In this document: positions 52,704-62,340 of the stretch, in pieces
Layout: every line of letters begins with the position of its first letter
How positions within the stretch are numbered: the first letter of the stretch is position 1
Assembly: GCF_021502725.1 (NCBI RefSeq)
Contig: NZ_JAKFFS010000008.1
Coordinates: 62,001 to 126,000 of the forward strand
Length of the DNA: 64,000 nucleotides
Source: Dyadobacter sp. CY345
Lineage (GTDB): Bacteria; Bacteroidota; Bacteroidia; Cytophagales; Spirosomataceae
Reading direction: 5' to 3'
Notes under the pieces: model-generated
What the model was told of the DNA's origin: nothing
The model's database searches: none
What the model saw: only the letters and a program-made list of their open reading frames with translations
Translations under genes and position numbers: made by a program

Positions 52704-54380
52704 ATGAATTACGTTGCCCTGTTTTATTTTTTCAAAAAATACAAGTCTCTGACCTTTCTGGTGCTGCATTTTTGCTGCGGTTTTTTCTGCAATTTTTCTT
52801 TCGCGCAAATTGAAACACAAGATCACTCCAAAGAAAATAACGAACAGCTTCATAATAATTTCAGCAGGCCCGATTCAGTTTTGCTTGTTTTAAAAGAACA
52901 ATATAACAAAGCCGTAAAAATTGATGATCAGGTGAAAGCGGCACAATATCTTCACCAGATTGGTAAACTTCTATTCAGTTCCGGGCATTATCCACAGTCG
53001 CTGGACTATCTTCTGCAAGCGGATAACATTTTTCGTAAACAGAAACAAATGATATTGCTTGCTGAAAACCTGGGAACACTTGGTGAGCTTTATTACCGGA
53101 CCACCCAAACTTCCCTGGCCAGAAAACAATTTGATGAGGCACTTTCTCACTACCAAAACCTAAAAGACGAAGCGGGCAAGGCAAATATTTATGGGCATAT
53201 AGGTCATTTGTATGAGAAACGGCAATTGTATGACAGCTCATTCTTTTTTCAAAGAAAAGCGTTGCAGGCCTACGAGCAGATCAATCAAAAAGACGGTGCT
53301 GCCAAAATATATGAGAATATCGGCAGTATTTATGAAGACCAGGAAAAGTATGATTCAGCTTACTGGTATTTTAATAAAGCCTATGTACTCAATAAGCAGC
53401 AGAAAAATGACAGGGCGCAAATTGAGGTGCTGAATAATCTGGGTGATGTGTTGCGGAAAACGGGTCGTTATCGGGAGGGTCTAAATTTTAGTATGCAGGC
53501 ACTTGCGATGGCTGAGAAAACGGGAGAATATTACCAGCTTTCCGGGGCTTACAATGATATTGGAAAGGGATATAACTTCCTGAATAAAAATGATAGCGCA
53601 TTTTATTATTTGTCGTTAAGCAGAAAATTCCTGAACGATATTTATTCAGAGGAAAGCAACAAGCAACTCGCTTTATTGCAAACTTTATATGAAATAGAAA
53701 AAAAAGATAAGGAAATTGAAGGATTGACATTAGCCAGAAAGACAGATTTGCTTATCAGTATAGCAACCGGCGTTGTGATTGTTTTGGTTATTTTAATTGC
53801 AGGGCTTATCATCAGCAGGCAGCGTTTGAAGATCAAAAATGAGCAAAAACTTCACGAACAAAATAAGCAGGTATATCTAACCCAAAACCAGCTGATGGAA
53901 GTGGAGCTTGAAAACAAAAAGTTGCAGGAGGAAAATCTCAGACAGGAACTTGAAATTAAAACCAAAGAATTAAGCAGTTATACGCTGCACGTTATCCGCA
54001 AAAATCAGCAGCTCGAAGACTTGCAGGCACAATTGGAAGGGCTGGTTAAAGATGACAAACGCGACCAGAAAAAACAGATCAAGCAGTTGTCAGATCAAAT
54101 CAGTGCAGGGCTCAGCGATGACCAGCATTGGGAAGAATTTCGTGGGATTTTTGAGCAGGTTCACCAATCCTTTTTTGACCGTTTACAGCAACAATCCGGT
54201 CCGCTCACTTCGAACGATCTGCGCCTGATAGCGCTGATGAAAATGAATCATACCTCCTCTGATATATCCACGTTGCTCGCCGTCTCTCAGGATAGTCTGC
54301 GTGTGATGCGCCACAGACTTAGAAAAAAGTTAAACCTGCCGCAGGGAGAAAATCTTTCCAACTTCATTCAATCCATTTGA
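52704..54380 (+). CDS. TPR transmembrane regulator with C-terminal LuxR-like HTH
   Basis: The ATG at 52704 gives 558 residues with a signal sequence ending FSFAQ. Tetratricopeptide repeats (about 90-330) have clear motifs such as GKANIYGHIGHLYEKRQLYDSS and AKIYENIGSIYEDQEKYDSA (each given in part). A membrane helix follows near 360-382 (LLISIATGVVIVLVILIAGL), then a coiled coil (about 390-470) and a C-terminal HTH (about 500-558, RLIALMKMNHTSSDISTLLAVSQDSLRVMR). Family knowledge: such regulators sense in the periplasm and bind DNA in the cytoplasm. Its position just before the TonB receptor/phytase genes suggests that it controls them. Confidence 0.88.
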   Translation: MNYVALFYFFKKYKSLTFLVLHFCCGFFCNFSFAQIETQDHSKENNEQLHNNFSRPDSVLLVLKEQYNKAVKIDDQVKAAQYLHQIGKLLFSSGHYPQSLDYLLQADNIFRKQKQMILLAENLGTLGELYYRTTQTSLARKQFDEALSHYQNLKDEAGKANIYGHIGHLYEKRQLYDSSFFFQRKALQAYEQINQKDGAAKIYENIGSIYEDQEKYDSAYWYFNKAYVLNKQQKNDRAQIEVLNNLGDVLRKTGRYREGLNFSMQALAMAEKTGEYYQLSGAYNDIGKGYNFLNKNDSAFYYLSLSRKFLNDIYSEESNKQLALLQTLYEIEKKDKEIEGLTLARKTDLLISIATGVVIVLVILIAGLIISRQRLKIKNEQKLHEQNKQVYLTQNQLMEVELENKKLQEENLRQELEIKTKELSSYTLHVIRKNQQLEDLQAQLEGLVKDDKRDQKKQIKQLSDQISAGLSDDQHWEEFRGIFEQVHQSFFDRLQQQSGPLTSNDLRLIALMKMNHTSSDISTLLAVSQDSLRVMRHRLRKKLNLPQGENLSNFIQSI

Positions 54381-54636
54381 TTCGTCTTAACATTTAGATA
54401 ATACTAAGATAACACAAAGATAATGGATATGCGTTACGAGATAAATATCTAATAATCAAACAAATATATAGTTATTTTTCCATTTGTTGCCTTCTTGTAA
54501 CGCCTGAAATGAGGTTGTTTCCCTTTTGTTAACGGCGCCGATTTGCATCCCGGCGATTTCTTTGCTCACCTTCGTATCGTTGTTTAAAACAGGCAGAATT
54601 ATTTGCCTTAATCATTAACCGATTCGAATTTGAAAG

Positions 54637-57396
54637 ATGAGTTATAAATTTTATTTGTGTCTGGCCGTTTTTATTTCATGCTCTTCTTTTGTGTTTGCAG
54701 GAACATTAAGAGGGAAATTGACCGAAGCTGCGAGCGGTGAACCTGCGCTTGGCGTTGTGGTGATGCTGGAAGGAACAAGTTACCAGGATGTCTCAGGACT
54801 TGATGGAAGTTTCACGATTCGAAATGTAAAAAAGGGAACTTACAAACTGATCGTTCGTCATATTTCCTACGCCATTGTTCAGAAAGAAATTTCAATTTCA
54901 GAGGAAGAACTATTGCAATTAGATATGGCTCTTGGAGCGGCTGAGAATTTGAAACTCGATGAGGTATCGGTAGTCGGAAAACGTGATGGTTCGGCGGATC
55001 AGACTGCTCGTTCATTGGAGCGAAATGCCGATCAGGTCATGAACATCGTGTCAGGAAAAACGATCCAGATATCGCCGGATTTGACTGTGGCCAATGTGAT
55101 CCAGCGTGTTTCTGGCGTGACGCTGGAACGTAACAGCAATGGTGACGGACAACATGCCATCCTTAGAGGAATGGATAAACGGTATAATTACACACTGGTC
55201 AATGGCGTGAAAATTCCCAGTCCGGATAACAAATACCGTTACGTTCCACTGGATATTTTTCCATCTGATCTGCTCGACCGCCTGGAAGTTTATAAAGCTT
55301 TAACGCCGTCCATGGAAGGTGATGCCGTCGGTGGGGCAATTAATATGGTGATGAAAGATGCGCCAGACCGTTTTACGTTTTCAGCTAACGTTTCAGGTGG
55401 TTATAATGAACTTTTCATGGAGCGTGATTTCATGAGTTATGATTATAAAAATATTCAGTCAAAATCGCCTTACGAGAGAAATGGCTCTCAATACAACGCA
55501 ACACCGGCTGACTTTTCAAAAGCGGCGATTGATTATAATTCAAAAAAACCATTGCCGAATTTGCTCGGCAGCATGGCAATTGGAAACCGGTTCTTGAACG
55601 GAAAACTGGGTGTGCTTTTGGCTGGAAGTTATCAGAACACGTTCAGAGGAAGCAACAGTTTGTTTTTTGACTCTGAAACGGTAGACACCCAACGTGGTGA
55701 AACATTAACCAAAATGAACGAACGCCAGTATTCGGAGCAGCAAATCCGCTATGGTTTTCATTCAAAAATTGATTACAGATTTAATGACAGACACAAGATT
55801 CAATTTTACAATGCTTTTATGAATCTGACCAATGTCCAGGTGAGAGATGTGAAATCAACACAGCTTACTATCGGTGGATATGATCCGGTTTTGGGTAATG
55901 CGACGCTGGGTTTTTCAACACGTTCGAGGCTGACGCGCCAGCAAATTTTTAACAGTACTTTGCAGGGAAAACATCAACTTACAGAGAAACTGGGTTTGCA
56001 ATGGTCGGCCGTTTATTCAAAAGCGACCAATGAAGTGCCGGACAATGTCACGGTGCCGCTATTAGGAATTCGTAAAAATTTCGTTGACACCAAAACAACT
56101 GTCGGTGATGCGTCCAGAAGATGGGAGCACAATTCGGACAGGGATATTTCCGCTTACCTGAACCTTACCTATGCGCAGCCTGTCGGAAATATGCAGCTGG
56201 AATACATGGCGGGCGGTTTGTTCAGGGATAAAGCCCGGACGAATTTCTATAACAATTATCAGTTGAGACCGACGGATCTCTTCGCGCAGTTTGGGACTGA
56301 TTTTACGGAATACACTCAGGTTCAGTGGACAATCCAGAATCCGAGAGGCGCAGTGGCGACTGCTTTAAATTATGACGCTACTGAGCAAATTAAAGCGGGA
56401 TATGTTCAGGTCAAGGCGGAAGCATCCAATCTGGAAGTGCTCGGGGGCGTTCGTATAGAGGCAACCGATCAGAGTTACAGCATGCTTTTTCCGATAGGTG
56501 AAGATCGCCCTGTTGGAAGTCAGGTTTATACCGATTTTTTGCCAGGTCTTCATTTTAAATACAAAACCGGAGAAAACGTCAATCTTAGAGCCTCGTATTT
56601 CAGGTCGGTAAACCGGCCGGGTTTCTTTGAAATTGTTCCTTACCGCATTGTGCAGGAGGAATATCAGGAACGGGGAAACGCCGATTTGAGAAGAGCTATC
56701 GCTGATAATATTGACCTTCGGTATGAAATTTTCCCGAATGCTTCGGACCAGTTTATGGTTGGTCTTTTTTACAAACATATCAAAGATCCGATCGAATATA
56801 CTTTACAGCGTGATGCGGTTCGTGGTCAGGATATCTTTTACGCGCCGGGGAATTTTGGAAATGCCAATAACTACGGGATTGAAATCGACTATATCCGGTA
56901 TTTTAAAATGTTTGGTATAAAGGCCAATTACACCTACACACATTCAAAGATTACCACGCCAAAATCACAAAGGATCAGAAACGAAAGTGGTGATCTTGAA
57001 ACAATCAATATTGACCAGTCCAGACCGCTTTATGGTCAGTCGGCACATGTTGCAAACCTTTCTTTGCTATATAAAAATGCTAAAAGAGGGATAGATGGGC
57101 AATTGGCGGCAGGTTACACCGGCGACCGGATCAATACGGTATCTCAATTCCTTGATAACGACTTGTGGCAGAAGGGTTTCATTCAAATGGATGCTTCTAT
57201 TGATAAGACATTTTCCAGCGGCTTTGGCATTTTTGTGAAGGCGAATAACCTGTTGAATACGCCAATGGAAGTTTATATGAAAAATGTTAGTGCAGCAAAT
57301 CTAAATGTTCCTGAGCAGGGCAGTTCAACAAAGACTTTGATGCGCCGCGATTATTACCAACGATCTTATCTCCTGGGAGTTCGATATAAATTTTAA
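54637..57396 (+). CDS. TonB-dependent outer-membrane receptor (phytase locus)
   Basis: At 919 residues it has a signal peptide (ending FVFA), a CarboxypepD-reg-like domain (about 24-105, GTLRGKLTEAASGEPALG), a plug (about 120-250, with HAILRGMDKRYNYTLVNG) and a large barrel ending YLLGVRYKF. It lacks the SusC signature and has no susD partner, so it belongs to the siderophore/B12-like class of TonB-dependent transporters. The next two genes encode a beta-helix lipoprotein and a phytase. I infer that it imports inositol phosphates, inositol or a related compound. Confidence 0.9.
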   Translation: MSYKFYLCLAVFISCSSFVFAGTLRGKLTEAASGEPALGVVVMLEGTSYQDVSGLDGSFTIRNVKKGTYKLIVRHISYAIVQKEISISEEELLQLDMALGAAENLKLDEVSVVGKRDGSADQTARSLERNADQVMNIVSGKTIQISPDLTVANVIQRVSGVTLERNSNGDGQHAILRGMDKRYNYTLVNGVKIPSPDNKYRYVPLDIFPSDLLDRLEVYKALTPSMEGDAVGGAINMVMKDAPDRFTFSANVSGGYNELFMERDFMSYDYKNIQSKSPYERNGSQYNATPADFSKAAIDYNSKKPLPNLLGSMAIGNRFLNGKLGVLLAGSYQNTFRGSNSLFFDSETVDTQRGETLTKMNERQYSEQQIRYGFHSKIDYRFNDRHKIQFYNAFMNLTNVQVRDVKSTQLTIGGYDPVLGNATLGFSTRSRLTRQQIFNSTLQGKHQLTEKLGLQWSAVYSKATNEVPDNVTVPLLGIRKNFVDTKTTVGDASRRWEHNSDRDISAYLNLTYAQPVGNMQLEYMAGGLFRDKARTNFYNNYQLRPTDLFAQFGTDFTEYTQVQWTIQNPRGAVATALNYDATEQIKAGYVQVKAEASNLEVLGGVRIEATDQSYSMLFPIGEDRPVGSQVYTDFLPGLHFKYKTGENVNLRASYFRSVNRPGFFEIVPYRIVQEEYQERGNADLRRAIADNIDLRYEIFPNASDQFMVGLFYKHIKDPIEYTLQRDAVRGQDIFYAPGNFGNANNYGIEIDYIRYFKMFGIKANYTYTHSKITTPKSQRIRNESGDLETINIDQSRPLYGQSAHVANLSLLYKNAKRGIDGQLAAGYTGDRINTVSQFLDNDLWQKGFIQMDASIDKTFSSGFGIFVKANNLLNTPMEVYMKNVSAANLNVPEQGSSTKTLMRRDYYQRSYLLGVRYKF

Positions 57397-57438
57397 ACAA
57401 TATTTATCTAAAACAATTATCTTATGTACGAATTTAAA

Positions 57439-58701
57439 ATGAAAAATCTTTTCGCTTATGCCTCTTTGGCAATGCTTGCGCTGGCAGGCTGTGATAGTGA
57501 TAATTCTGAACCGGCACCGTCAGTGGAAGTTCCGGTAGTTCAAGAGTCAGTTTCCGGTGAAGTTTCGGGCACGTGGACGAAGGGCGGAACTTATAAGATC
57601 ACAGGGCATATTCAGATTCCGGAAGGGAAATCTTTGACGATTCAGGAAGGTGTTACAGTCCTTTTTAGCGACTCCGTTGTTAAGCCGGAAGTGGTAGTTA
57701 AAGGAAACTTGTATAGTCTTGGCACCGCCGAAGCTCCTGTAAAATTTACCGTTCCTGATAGTTGGAAAACAGCAAAAAACCAGTTCGGTAATCTTTGGGG
57801 CGGACTTATTGCAGGGCCAAAATCGAGTGAATTTGTTTTGAGCTACACAATTCTTGAATACGGCGGAGCGGTAACTACCGAAGAATCTCCTTCTGTAAAA
57901 GCCGGACTTTACAAGGCAGCAGCAGGTGAACATGTTCCGGTTCTTTACTATCCAAATATTAGTGGAAAGCTTGTCGTTACCAACAGCATCATTCGTAATT
58001 TTAACGAAGACGGATTCTATATTGAAGGTGGACAAGTCATTATCGCCAATAATTATTTCTATACAACAGGAGTATCTGGTGGTGACGCGATTAATATTAA
58101 ATCAGGTGTTCAGGCTGATGTGGCTTTTAACGTAGTATATAGTCCAAACACCAATGCATTGAAATTGTCAAATTCGGGAGACCGTACGCCGCAGGCTTAT
58201 GTGGTCGGATATAACAATACGATCGTCAACGCTGGATGGAGAAGACCGACGACAAAAGGTGGTTCGATCTGGCTGGAAAAATCGGTTCGTGCTGATCTTT
58301 ACAATAATCTTTTAGCGAACGACCGTTATGGAATTAAGAGAGATAAAGGTGCTCCGGAAGATGCTCGTTCGGTGATCAGCAATACTTTTTACTACGGTAA
58401 CAACCAGACTACGACTGATCAGTTTCAGCCATCAGACGAAATCGTAAAAGGGGTTAATGATATTATTTCAGCCAAAGCGGCCGAGAATGATCCGAAATTT
58501 GTGAATTATCCGTTGAACACTGATACACAGAATGCTGCCTTCAATACAAGCTGGGATTTCCATTTGCAAGCTGGTTCACCTGCATTGAGCAAAGGTAAAA
58601 CTGACTTCACACGTCTGTTCGCAAACGGAATTGTTGTCAATGGCGTAACCTATAAATCCCCTGCTCCGGCAAACTTCATCGGTGCTTTTGGAACCAAGTA
58701 A
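57439..58701 (+). CDS. Beta-helix lipoprotein of the phytase locus
   Basis: From the ATG at 57439 it has 420 residues with a lipoprotein signal (LALAGC, Cys 17). The body has the regular turns of a right-handed beta-helix (GHIQIPEGKSLTIQEGV, VKGNLYSLGTAEAPVKF, VVTNSIIRNFNEDGFY, NNTIVNAGW, NLLANDRYG). Family knowledge: such folds appear in polysaccharide lyases and surface-binding proteins. No catalytic motif is evident, so I read it as a surface-exposed binding partner of the receptor, 42 bases after its stop. Confidence 0.8.
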   Translation: MKNLFAYASLAMLALAGCDSDNSEPAPSVEVPVVQESVSGEVSGTWTKGGTYKITGHIQIPEGKSLTIQEGVTVLFSDSVVKPEVVVKGNLYSLGTAEAPVKFTVPDSWKTAKNQFGNLWGGLIAGPKSSEFVLSYTILEYGGAVTTEESPSVKAGLYKAAAGEHVPVLYYPNISGKLVVTNSIIRNFNEDGFYIEGGQVIIANNYFYTTGVSGGDAINIKSGVQADVAFNVVYSPNTNALKLSNSGDRTPQAYVVGYNNTIVNAGWRRPTTKGGSIWLEKSVRADLYNNLLANDRYGIKRDKGAPEDARSVISNTFYYGNNQTTTDQFQPSDEIVKGVNDIISAKAAENDPKFVNYPLNTDTQNAAFNTSWDFHLQAGSPALSKGKTDFTRLFANGIVVNGVTYKSPAPANFIGAFGTK

Positions 58702-58733
58702 TTGTAAATTTTCGATCCATTTAAATTAATTCT

Positions 58734-59831
58734 GTGAAATTACTGATTAGCTTTCTAAGCGTTCTGAGTATATTTTCCGTGTCTTGCCAGGAGAAAAAGG
58801 ATATTGCTGATTCTCCTGTGACAGACTCTGTCAAGATTATTGAACCATTATATATATCGGATACGGTGGCGCACGATACGGATGATCCTGCGGTTTGGAT
58901 AAATCCCGCGGACCCGTCGCAAAGTTTGATCCTGGGAACTGATAAGGATGAAGATGGCGGACTGTACGTTTTTGATTTGAAAGGTAAAATCGTCAAAGAC
59001 AAAGTGATCCGCGGACTGAAAAGACCAAATAATGTGGATATTGAATATGGATTTATGTTAGGAGGGAAACTAACTGACATAGCCGTGGTCAGTGAGCGTT
59101 TCACGCACAAACTTCGCATCTACTCACTACCTGACATGAAACCGGTTGACGGTGGAGGAGTCGAAGTTTACCAGGGAGAAACCCTCGAAGGCGGACGGGA
59201 TTTAATGGGTATCGCGCTTTATAAAAATAAATCCGGTAAGATTTATGCGATTGCCGGTAGAAAAACTGGTCCGACTGATGGGACTTACCTTTGGCAATAT
59301 CTTTTGGAAGACGATGGTTCGGGAAAGGTGAAGGCCACTTTGGCGCGCAAGTTCGGAACATACAGCGGGCTAAAAGAAATTGAGTCGATTGTTGTGGATG
59401 ATGAGCTCGGTTATATTTATTATTCCGATGAAGGAAAAGGCGTTCATAAATATTACGCCGATCCGGAAAAGGGTAACAAGGAGCTTGCTCTCTTCGCAAC
59501 AACAGGTTTTACTGAGGATCACGAAGGTTTATCTATTTACAAACTAACAGATTCGACCGGGTATTTGTTGGTATCTGATCAGGGGGCCAACCAGTTTCAG
59601 ATATTTAGCAGAGAGGGTGAAAGTGATAACGCGCAAAGCCATTTACTTTTAAAAACGGTCAAAGTGAAAGCGTCTCATAGTGATGGCTCCGAAATGGTTT
59701 CCGTGCCTTTAAACGACGATTTTAAAAACGGACTTTTTGTAGCCATGAGCGATGATAAAACTTTTCACTTATACCGCTGGGAAGACATTGCTGGAACCAT
59801 TCTTAAATCGATTGAAAAGGAAAAGAATTAG
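58734..59831 (+). CDS. Beta-propeller phytase, lipoprotein
   Basis: The 365-residue protein has a lipobox (FSVSC, Cys 18) and a PF02333 phytase propeller: DTDDPAVWINPADPSQS near 45-62, LILGTDKDEDGGLYVFD, LKRPNNVDIEYGF and a later SDEGKGVHKYYADPEKGN. Acidic residues in these loops are the calcium ligands in known members. It begins with GTG. Family knowledge: it removes phosphates from Ca-phytate. Anchored in a membrane beside a TonB receptor and a beta-helix lipoprotein, it probably supplies phosphate from plant phytate. A terminator follows. Confidence 0.92.
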   Translation: MKLLISFLSVLSIFSVSCQEKKDIADSPVTDSVKIIEPLYISDTVAHDTDDPAVWINPADPSQSLILGTDKDEDGGLYVFDLKGKIVKDKVIRGLKRPNNVDIEYGFMLGGKLTDIAVVSERFTHKLRIYSLPDMKPVDGGGVEVYQGETLEGGRDLMGIALYKNKSGKIYAIAGRKTGPTDGTYLWQYLLEDDGSGKVKATLARKFGTYSGLKEIESIVVDDELGYIYYSDEGKGVHKYYADPEKGNKELALFATTGFTEDHEGLSIYKLTDSTGYLLVSDQGANQFQIFSREGESDNAQSHLLLKTVKVKASHSDGSEMVSVPLNDDFKNGLFVAMSDDKTFHLYRWEDIAGTILKSIEKEKN

Positions 59832-59855
59832 AACAATAATCAAATTCTTTATTGT

Positions 59856-59893
59856 ACAAAAACGGGACTTGCGAAAGTTCCGTTTTTGTTTTT
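59856..59893 (+). terminator. Strong terminator ending the phytase operon
   Basis: A 15-bp stem (ACAAAAACGGGACTT with AAGTTCCGTTTTTGT, one G-U pair) around a 4-nt loop, followed by TTTT. It lies 25 bases after the phytase stop. Confidence 0.9.
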
Positions 59894-59983
59894 AGCAAGT
59901 TGAGTTCAATTCTTGAAAATTAATATGGCTGGCTTGATTTTTTAATTTAATTTTAATGTCAACACTAAATACAGCACAGCCTC

Positions 59984-61120
59984 TTGAATTTAAGATATTA
60001 TTGCCTGCTTTTTTTATTAATCGCTCCTTTTGATGCAGCTTTTGGCCAGGAGAAACCCGGATGGATCAAACGGGTAGTTCAGAAAGCGATCTCTGATACT
60101 ACCTCACCAGGGAAACCCAGTTTCAGAATTTATCCAACACTTGCTTATTCGCCCGAAACTAGCTTTGAGTTCGGTTTTTCTTCGTTGCTGCTTTTTCAGG
60201 CGAAGAATGATACGCTGAACCGATTGAGTGAAATCCAGGCTTTTACTTTTATTACACTCGAAGCACAATACGGTATCTGGCTGGATAATGCGATTTATGG
60301 GGATAAGGATAAATGGTTTTTTCTGGGAAGAACCAGATTTCAGCGTTTCCCATTATTATACTACGGAATTGGTCCCGAAACATCAGGCCACGAACCGGCA
60401 CTGATTGATGCAAATTATCTGCTGTTAAGACAACGTGTTCTTCGTAAAATCGTTCCTAACCTTTTCATTGGGCCGGAGATTGATTATCAGCAATTGTATA
60501 ATACCAGTTTCAATCAGCCCGAAGGTAACCATGAATATGAAGCACCGTTGGGTAGTGATGGTACGAGAAATATCGGTCTTGGAGCCGCTCTTGTGTATGA
60601 CAACCGCCACAACGTTCTTAATGTTCGAAAGGGACTTTTTAGTGAATTATCATTTTTACAATATGCTCCCAAGCTGGGCAGTGACTATAAATTTTACGGA
60701 GTAAACCTGGATATTCGCTCATCACATCCTACCAATTCTAGAAACGTACTTGCCTGGCAATTGTATGGGAATTTTTTATCAGGAAATGTACCCTTCAATC
60801 AGCTGGCACTGATGGGTGGGGAAATGATTATGCGTGGATATTATTCCGGGCGATATCGGGACAAAAATATGCTCGCTTTTCAAACCGAGCATCGCTGGCT
60901 GCCATTTAGGTTCAGTAAGCGTTTTGGGGGAACGGTTTTCGCTGCCGCTGCTGTGGTTGCTCCGAAAATAAATGAGTTTAGCTGGAAACATATTCGCCCT
61001 TCCGGTGGCGTAGGGCTGCGATATTTGCTTTTTCCTAAGAAGGATATTTTCCTCCGTATGGACGTTGGGTTCACGAAAGAAGGACCTGGAATCTATCTTT
61101 TCACAGGCGAAGCATTCTGA
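59984..61120 (+). CDS. Surface-antigen-like outer-membrane beta-barrel protein
   Basis: At 378 residues it has a signal peptide (NLRYYCLLFLLIAPFDAAFGQ) opened by a TTG; no ATG in this frame lies before it. The body looks like the BamA/TamA-type barrel without POTRA domains (FRIYPTLAYSPETSFEFGFSS at the start, NRHNVLNVRKGLFSEL in the middle, GGEMIMRGYYSGRYRDKN and RPSGGVGLRYLLFPKK near the end). Family knowledge: such barrels may assist lipid or protein transport. It has a terminator before it and stands alone. Confidence 0.82.
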   Translation: MNLRYYCLLFLLIAPFDAAFGQEKPGWIKRVVQKAISDTTSPGKPSFRIYPTLAYSPETSFEFGFSSLLLFQAKNDTLNRLSEIQAFTFITLEAQYGIWLDNAIYGDKDKWFFLGRTRFQRFPLLYYGIGPETSGHEPALIDANYLLLRQRVLRKIVPNLFIGPEIDYQQLYNTSFNQPEGNHEYEAPLGSDGTRNIGLGAALVYDNRHNVLNVRKGLFSELSFLQYAPKLGSDYKFYGVNLDIRSSHPTNSRNVLAWQLYGNFLSGNVPFNQLALMGGEMIMRGYYSGRYRDKNMLAFQTEHRWLPFRFSKRFGGTVFAAAAVVAPKINEFSWKHIRPSGGVGLRYLLFPKKDIFLRMDVGFTKEGPGIYLFTGEAF

Positions 61121-61243
61121 CGAATAATTCTTTATTCGCTGCTTTCGTCATATTGGAACAGTATTTTAAACTGGTAGTCATATAAGTTGTGAAGGGATAT
61201 TATTTCCGCACAACCACTTCATCACGATTCAAACCAGTTGAAA

Positions 61244-62176
61244 ATGAAAATCTTATTGTACGTTGACTTTGACGAAAAAGACCGGGAAGACTTTAAAAAA
61301 CAATTACCTGATAAAACTGAACTTATATACAAATCGGATATCTCAGAATCGGAGTTAGCTGATGCATTGAAAGATGCAGAAATTCTGGTTGGAAATCCGC
61401 CGGTTGAGTCGATTAATGAAGTTTCGTCTTCACTAAAATTTTGGCAGCTTGAACATGTGGGTTTTGAGCAATACAAGGATGTTGACTTCAAAGGAAAGGT
61501 AGCCAACGTTGGTGACATATCTGCTGTGCCGGTGGCAGAAACAATCATTAGCGGCGTTTTAGCGTTTTACCGTGGCGTTCACAGTATGGTAAGAAACCAG
61601 CTTGAAAAGAAATGGGTAGGAGAGGAAGCAGAGCCTTCACTGCACATACTTGGAGAAAAGCAGGTAATTATCCTCGGTTCCGGAGCAATTTCAGCACATG
61701 CAAAGAAGGTCTTGAAAGCATTCGGATGCAAGGTGCAGACGACAGCTAAAAGCGATCCTGACGCTGATATTCATTCATTTGAAGATCTGTTGAAAGAATT
61801 GCCGGAAACTGATCTTGTTATTAATACATTGCCCGGCAATCTGGAAGATTATGTTTCCGCCAAGTTTTTTGAAGCGATGAAGGAAGGAAGCCTTTACGCG
61901 TCCGTAGGAAGGGGGAATACGACAGATGAAGAGGAAATGATCAAAGCCATTAAGAGCGGACGTTTACTCGGAGCGGTTCTGGATGTAACCGAAGTTGAGC
62001 CATTGCCAAAAAGCAGTAAACTGTGGACAATGAGTAACGTAATTTTAACGCAACACACCGGAGCAGCTCATAACCATAGGAATAGAGATAAAGTGGAGGT
62101 TTTTGTCAAGAATATTAAACAATATCTTGGCGGGAAAAAAATGGAAAATGAAGTGAAGCTCTCGGACGGATATTGA
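61244..62176 (+). CDS. D-2-hydroxyacid dehydrogenase family protein
   Basis: The ATG at 61244 gives 310 residues. The NAD-binding Rossmann motif is VIILGSGAI near 143-151. The catalytic Arg lies in SVGRGNTTDEEE, the Glu in DVTEVEPLP and the His in HTGAAHN, so the triad is complete. Length is near the family norm. Family knowledge: these enzymes reduce 2-keto acids to D-2-hydroxyacids with NAD(P)H. The N-terminal half is less typical (KILLYVDFDEKDREDF). Substrate unknown. Confidence 0.88.
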   Translation: MKILLYVDFDEKDREDFKKQLPDKTELIYKSDISESELADALKDAEILVGNPPVESINEVSSSLKFWQLEHVGFEQYKDVDFKGKVANVGDISAVPVAETIISGVLAFYRGVHSMVRNQLEKKWVGEEAEPSLHILGEKQVIILGSGAISAHAKKVLKAFGCKVQTTAKSDPDADIHSFEDLLKELPETDLVINTLPGNLEDYVSAKFFEAMKEGSLYASVGRGNTTDEEEMIKAIKSGRLLGAVLDVTEVEPLPKSSKLWTMSNVILTQHTGAAHNHRNRDKVEVFVKNIKQYLGGKKMENEVKLSDGY

Positions 62177-62216
62177 ATATCTGATGGTGTGGAAAAACGA
62201 CTTTTTATTGCATAGA

Positions 62217-62241
62217 AAACGGCCCGGACTTCGGGCCGTTT
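62217..62241 (+). terminator. GC-rich terminator hairpin
   Basis: AAACGGCCCG pairs perfectly with CGGGCCGTTT around a 5-nt loop, 40 bases after the dehydrogenase stop; only TTTC follows. Confidence 0.7.
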
Positions 62242-62340
62242 CTAGTTAGCTTCGAATTATTTTGTAATCCGATAAATGCCGTTGTAGTTTAGTTAATTGA
62301 TTTTCGTTTAGAAAGTCTGATTCACTTTAACCTATTACGA

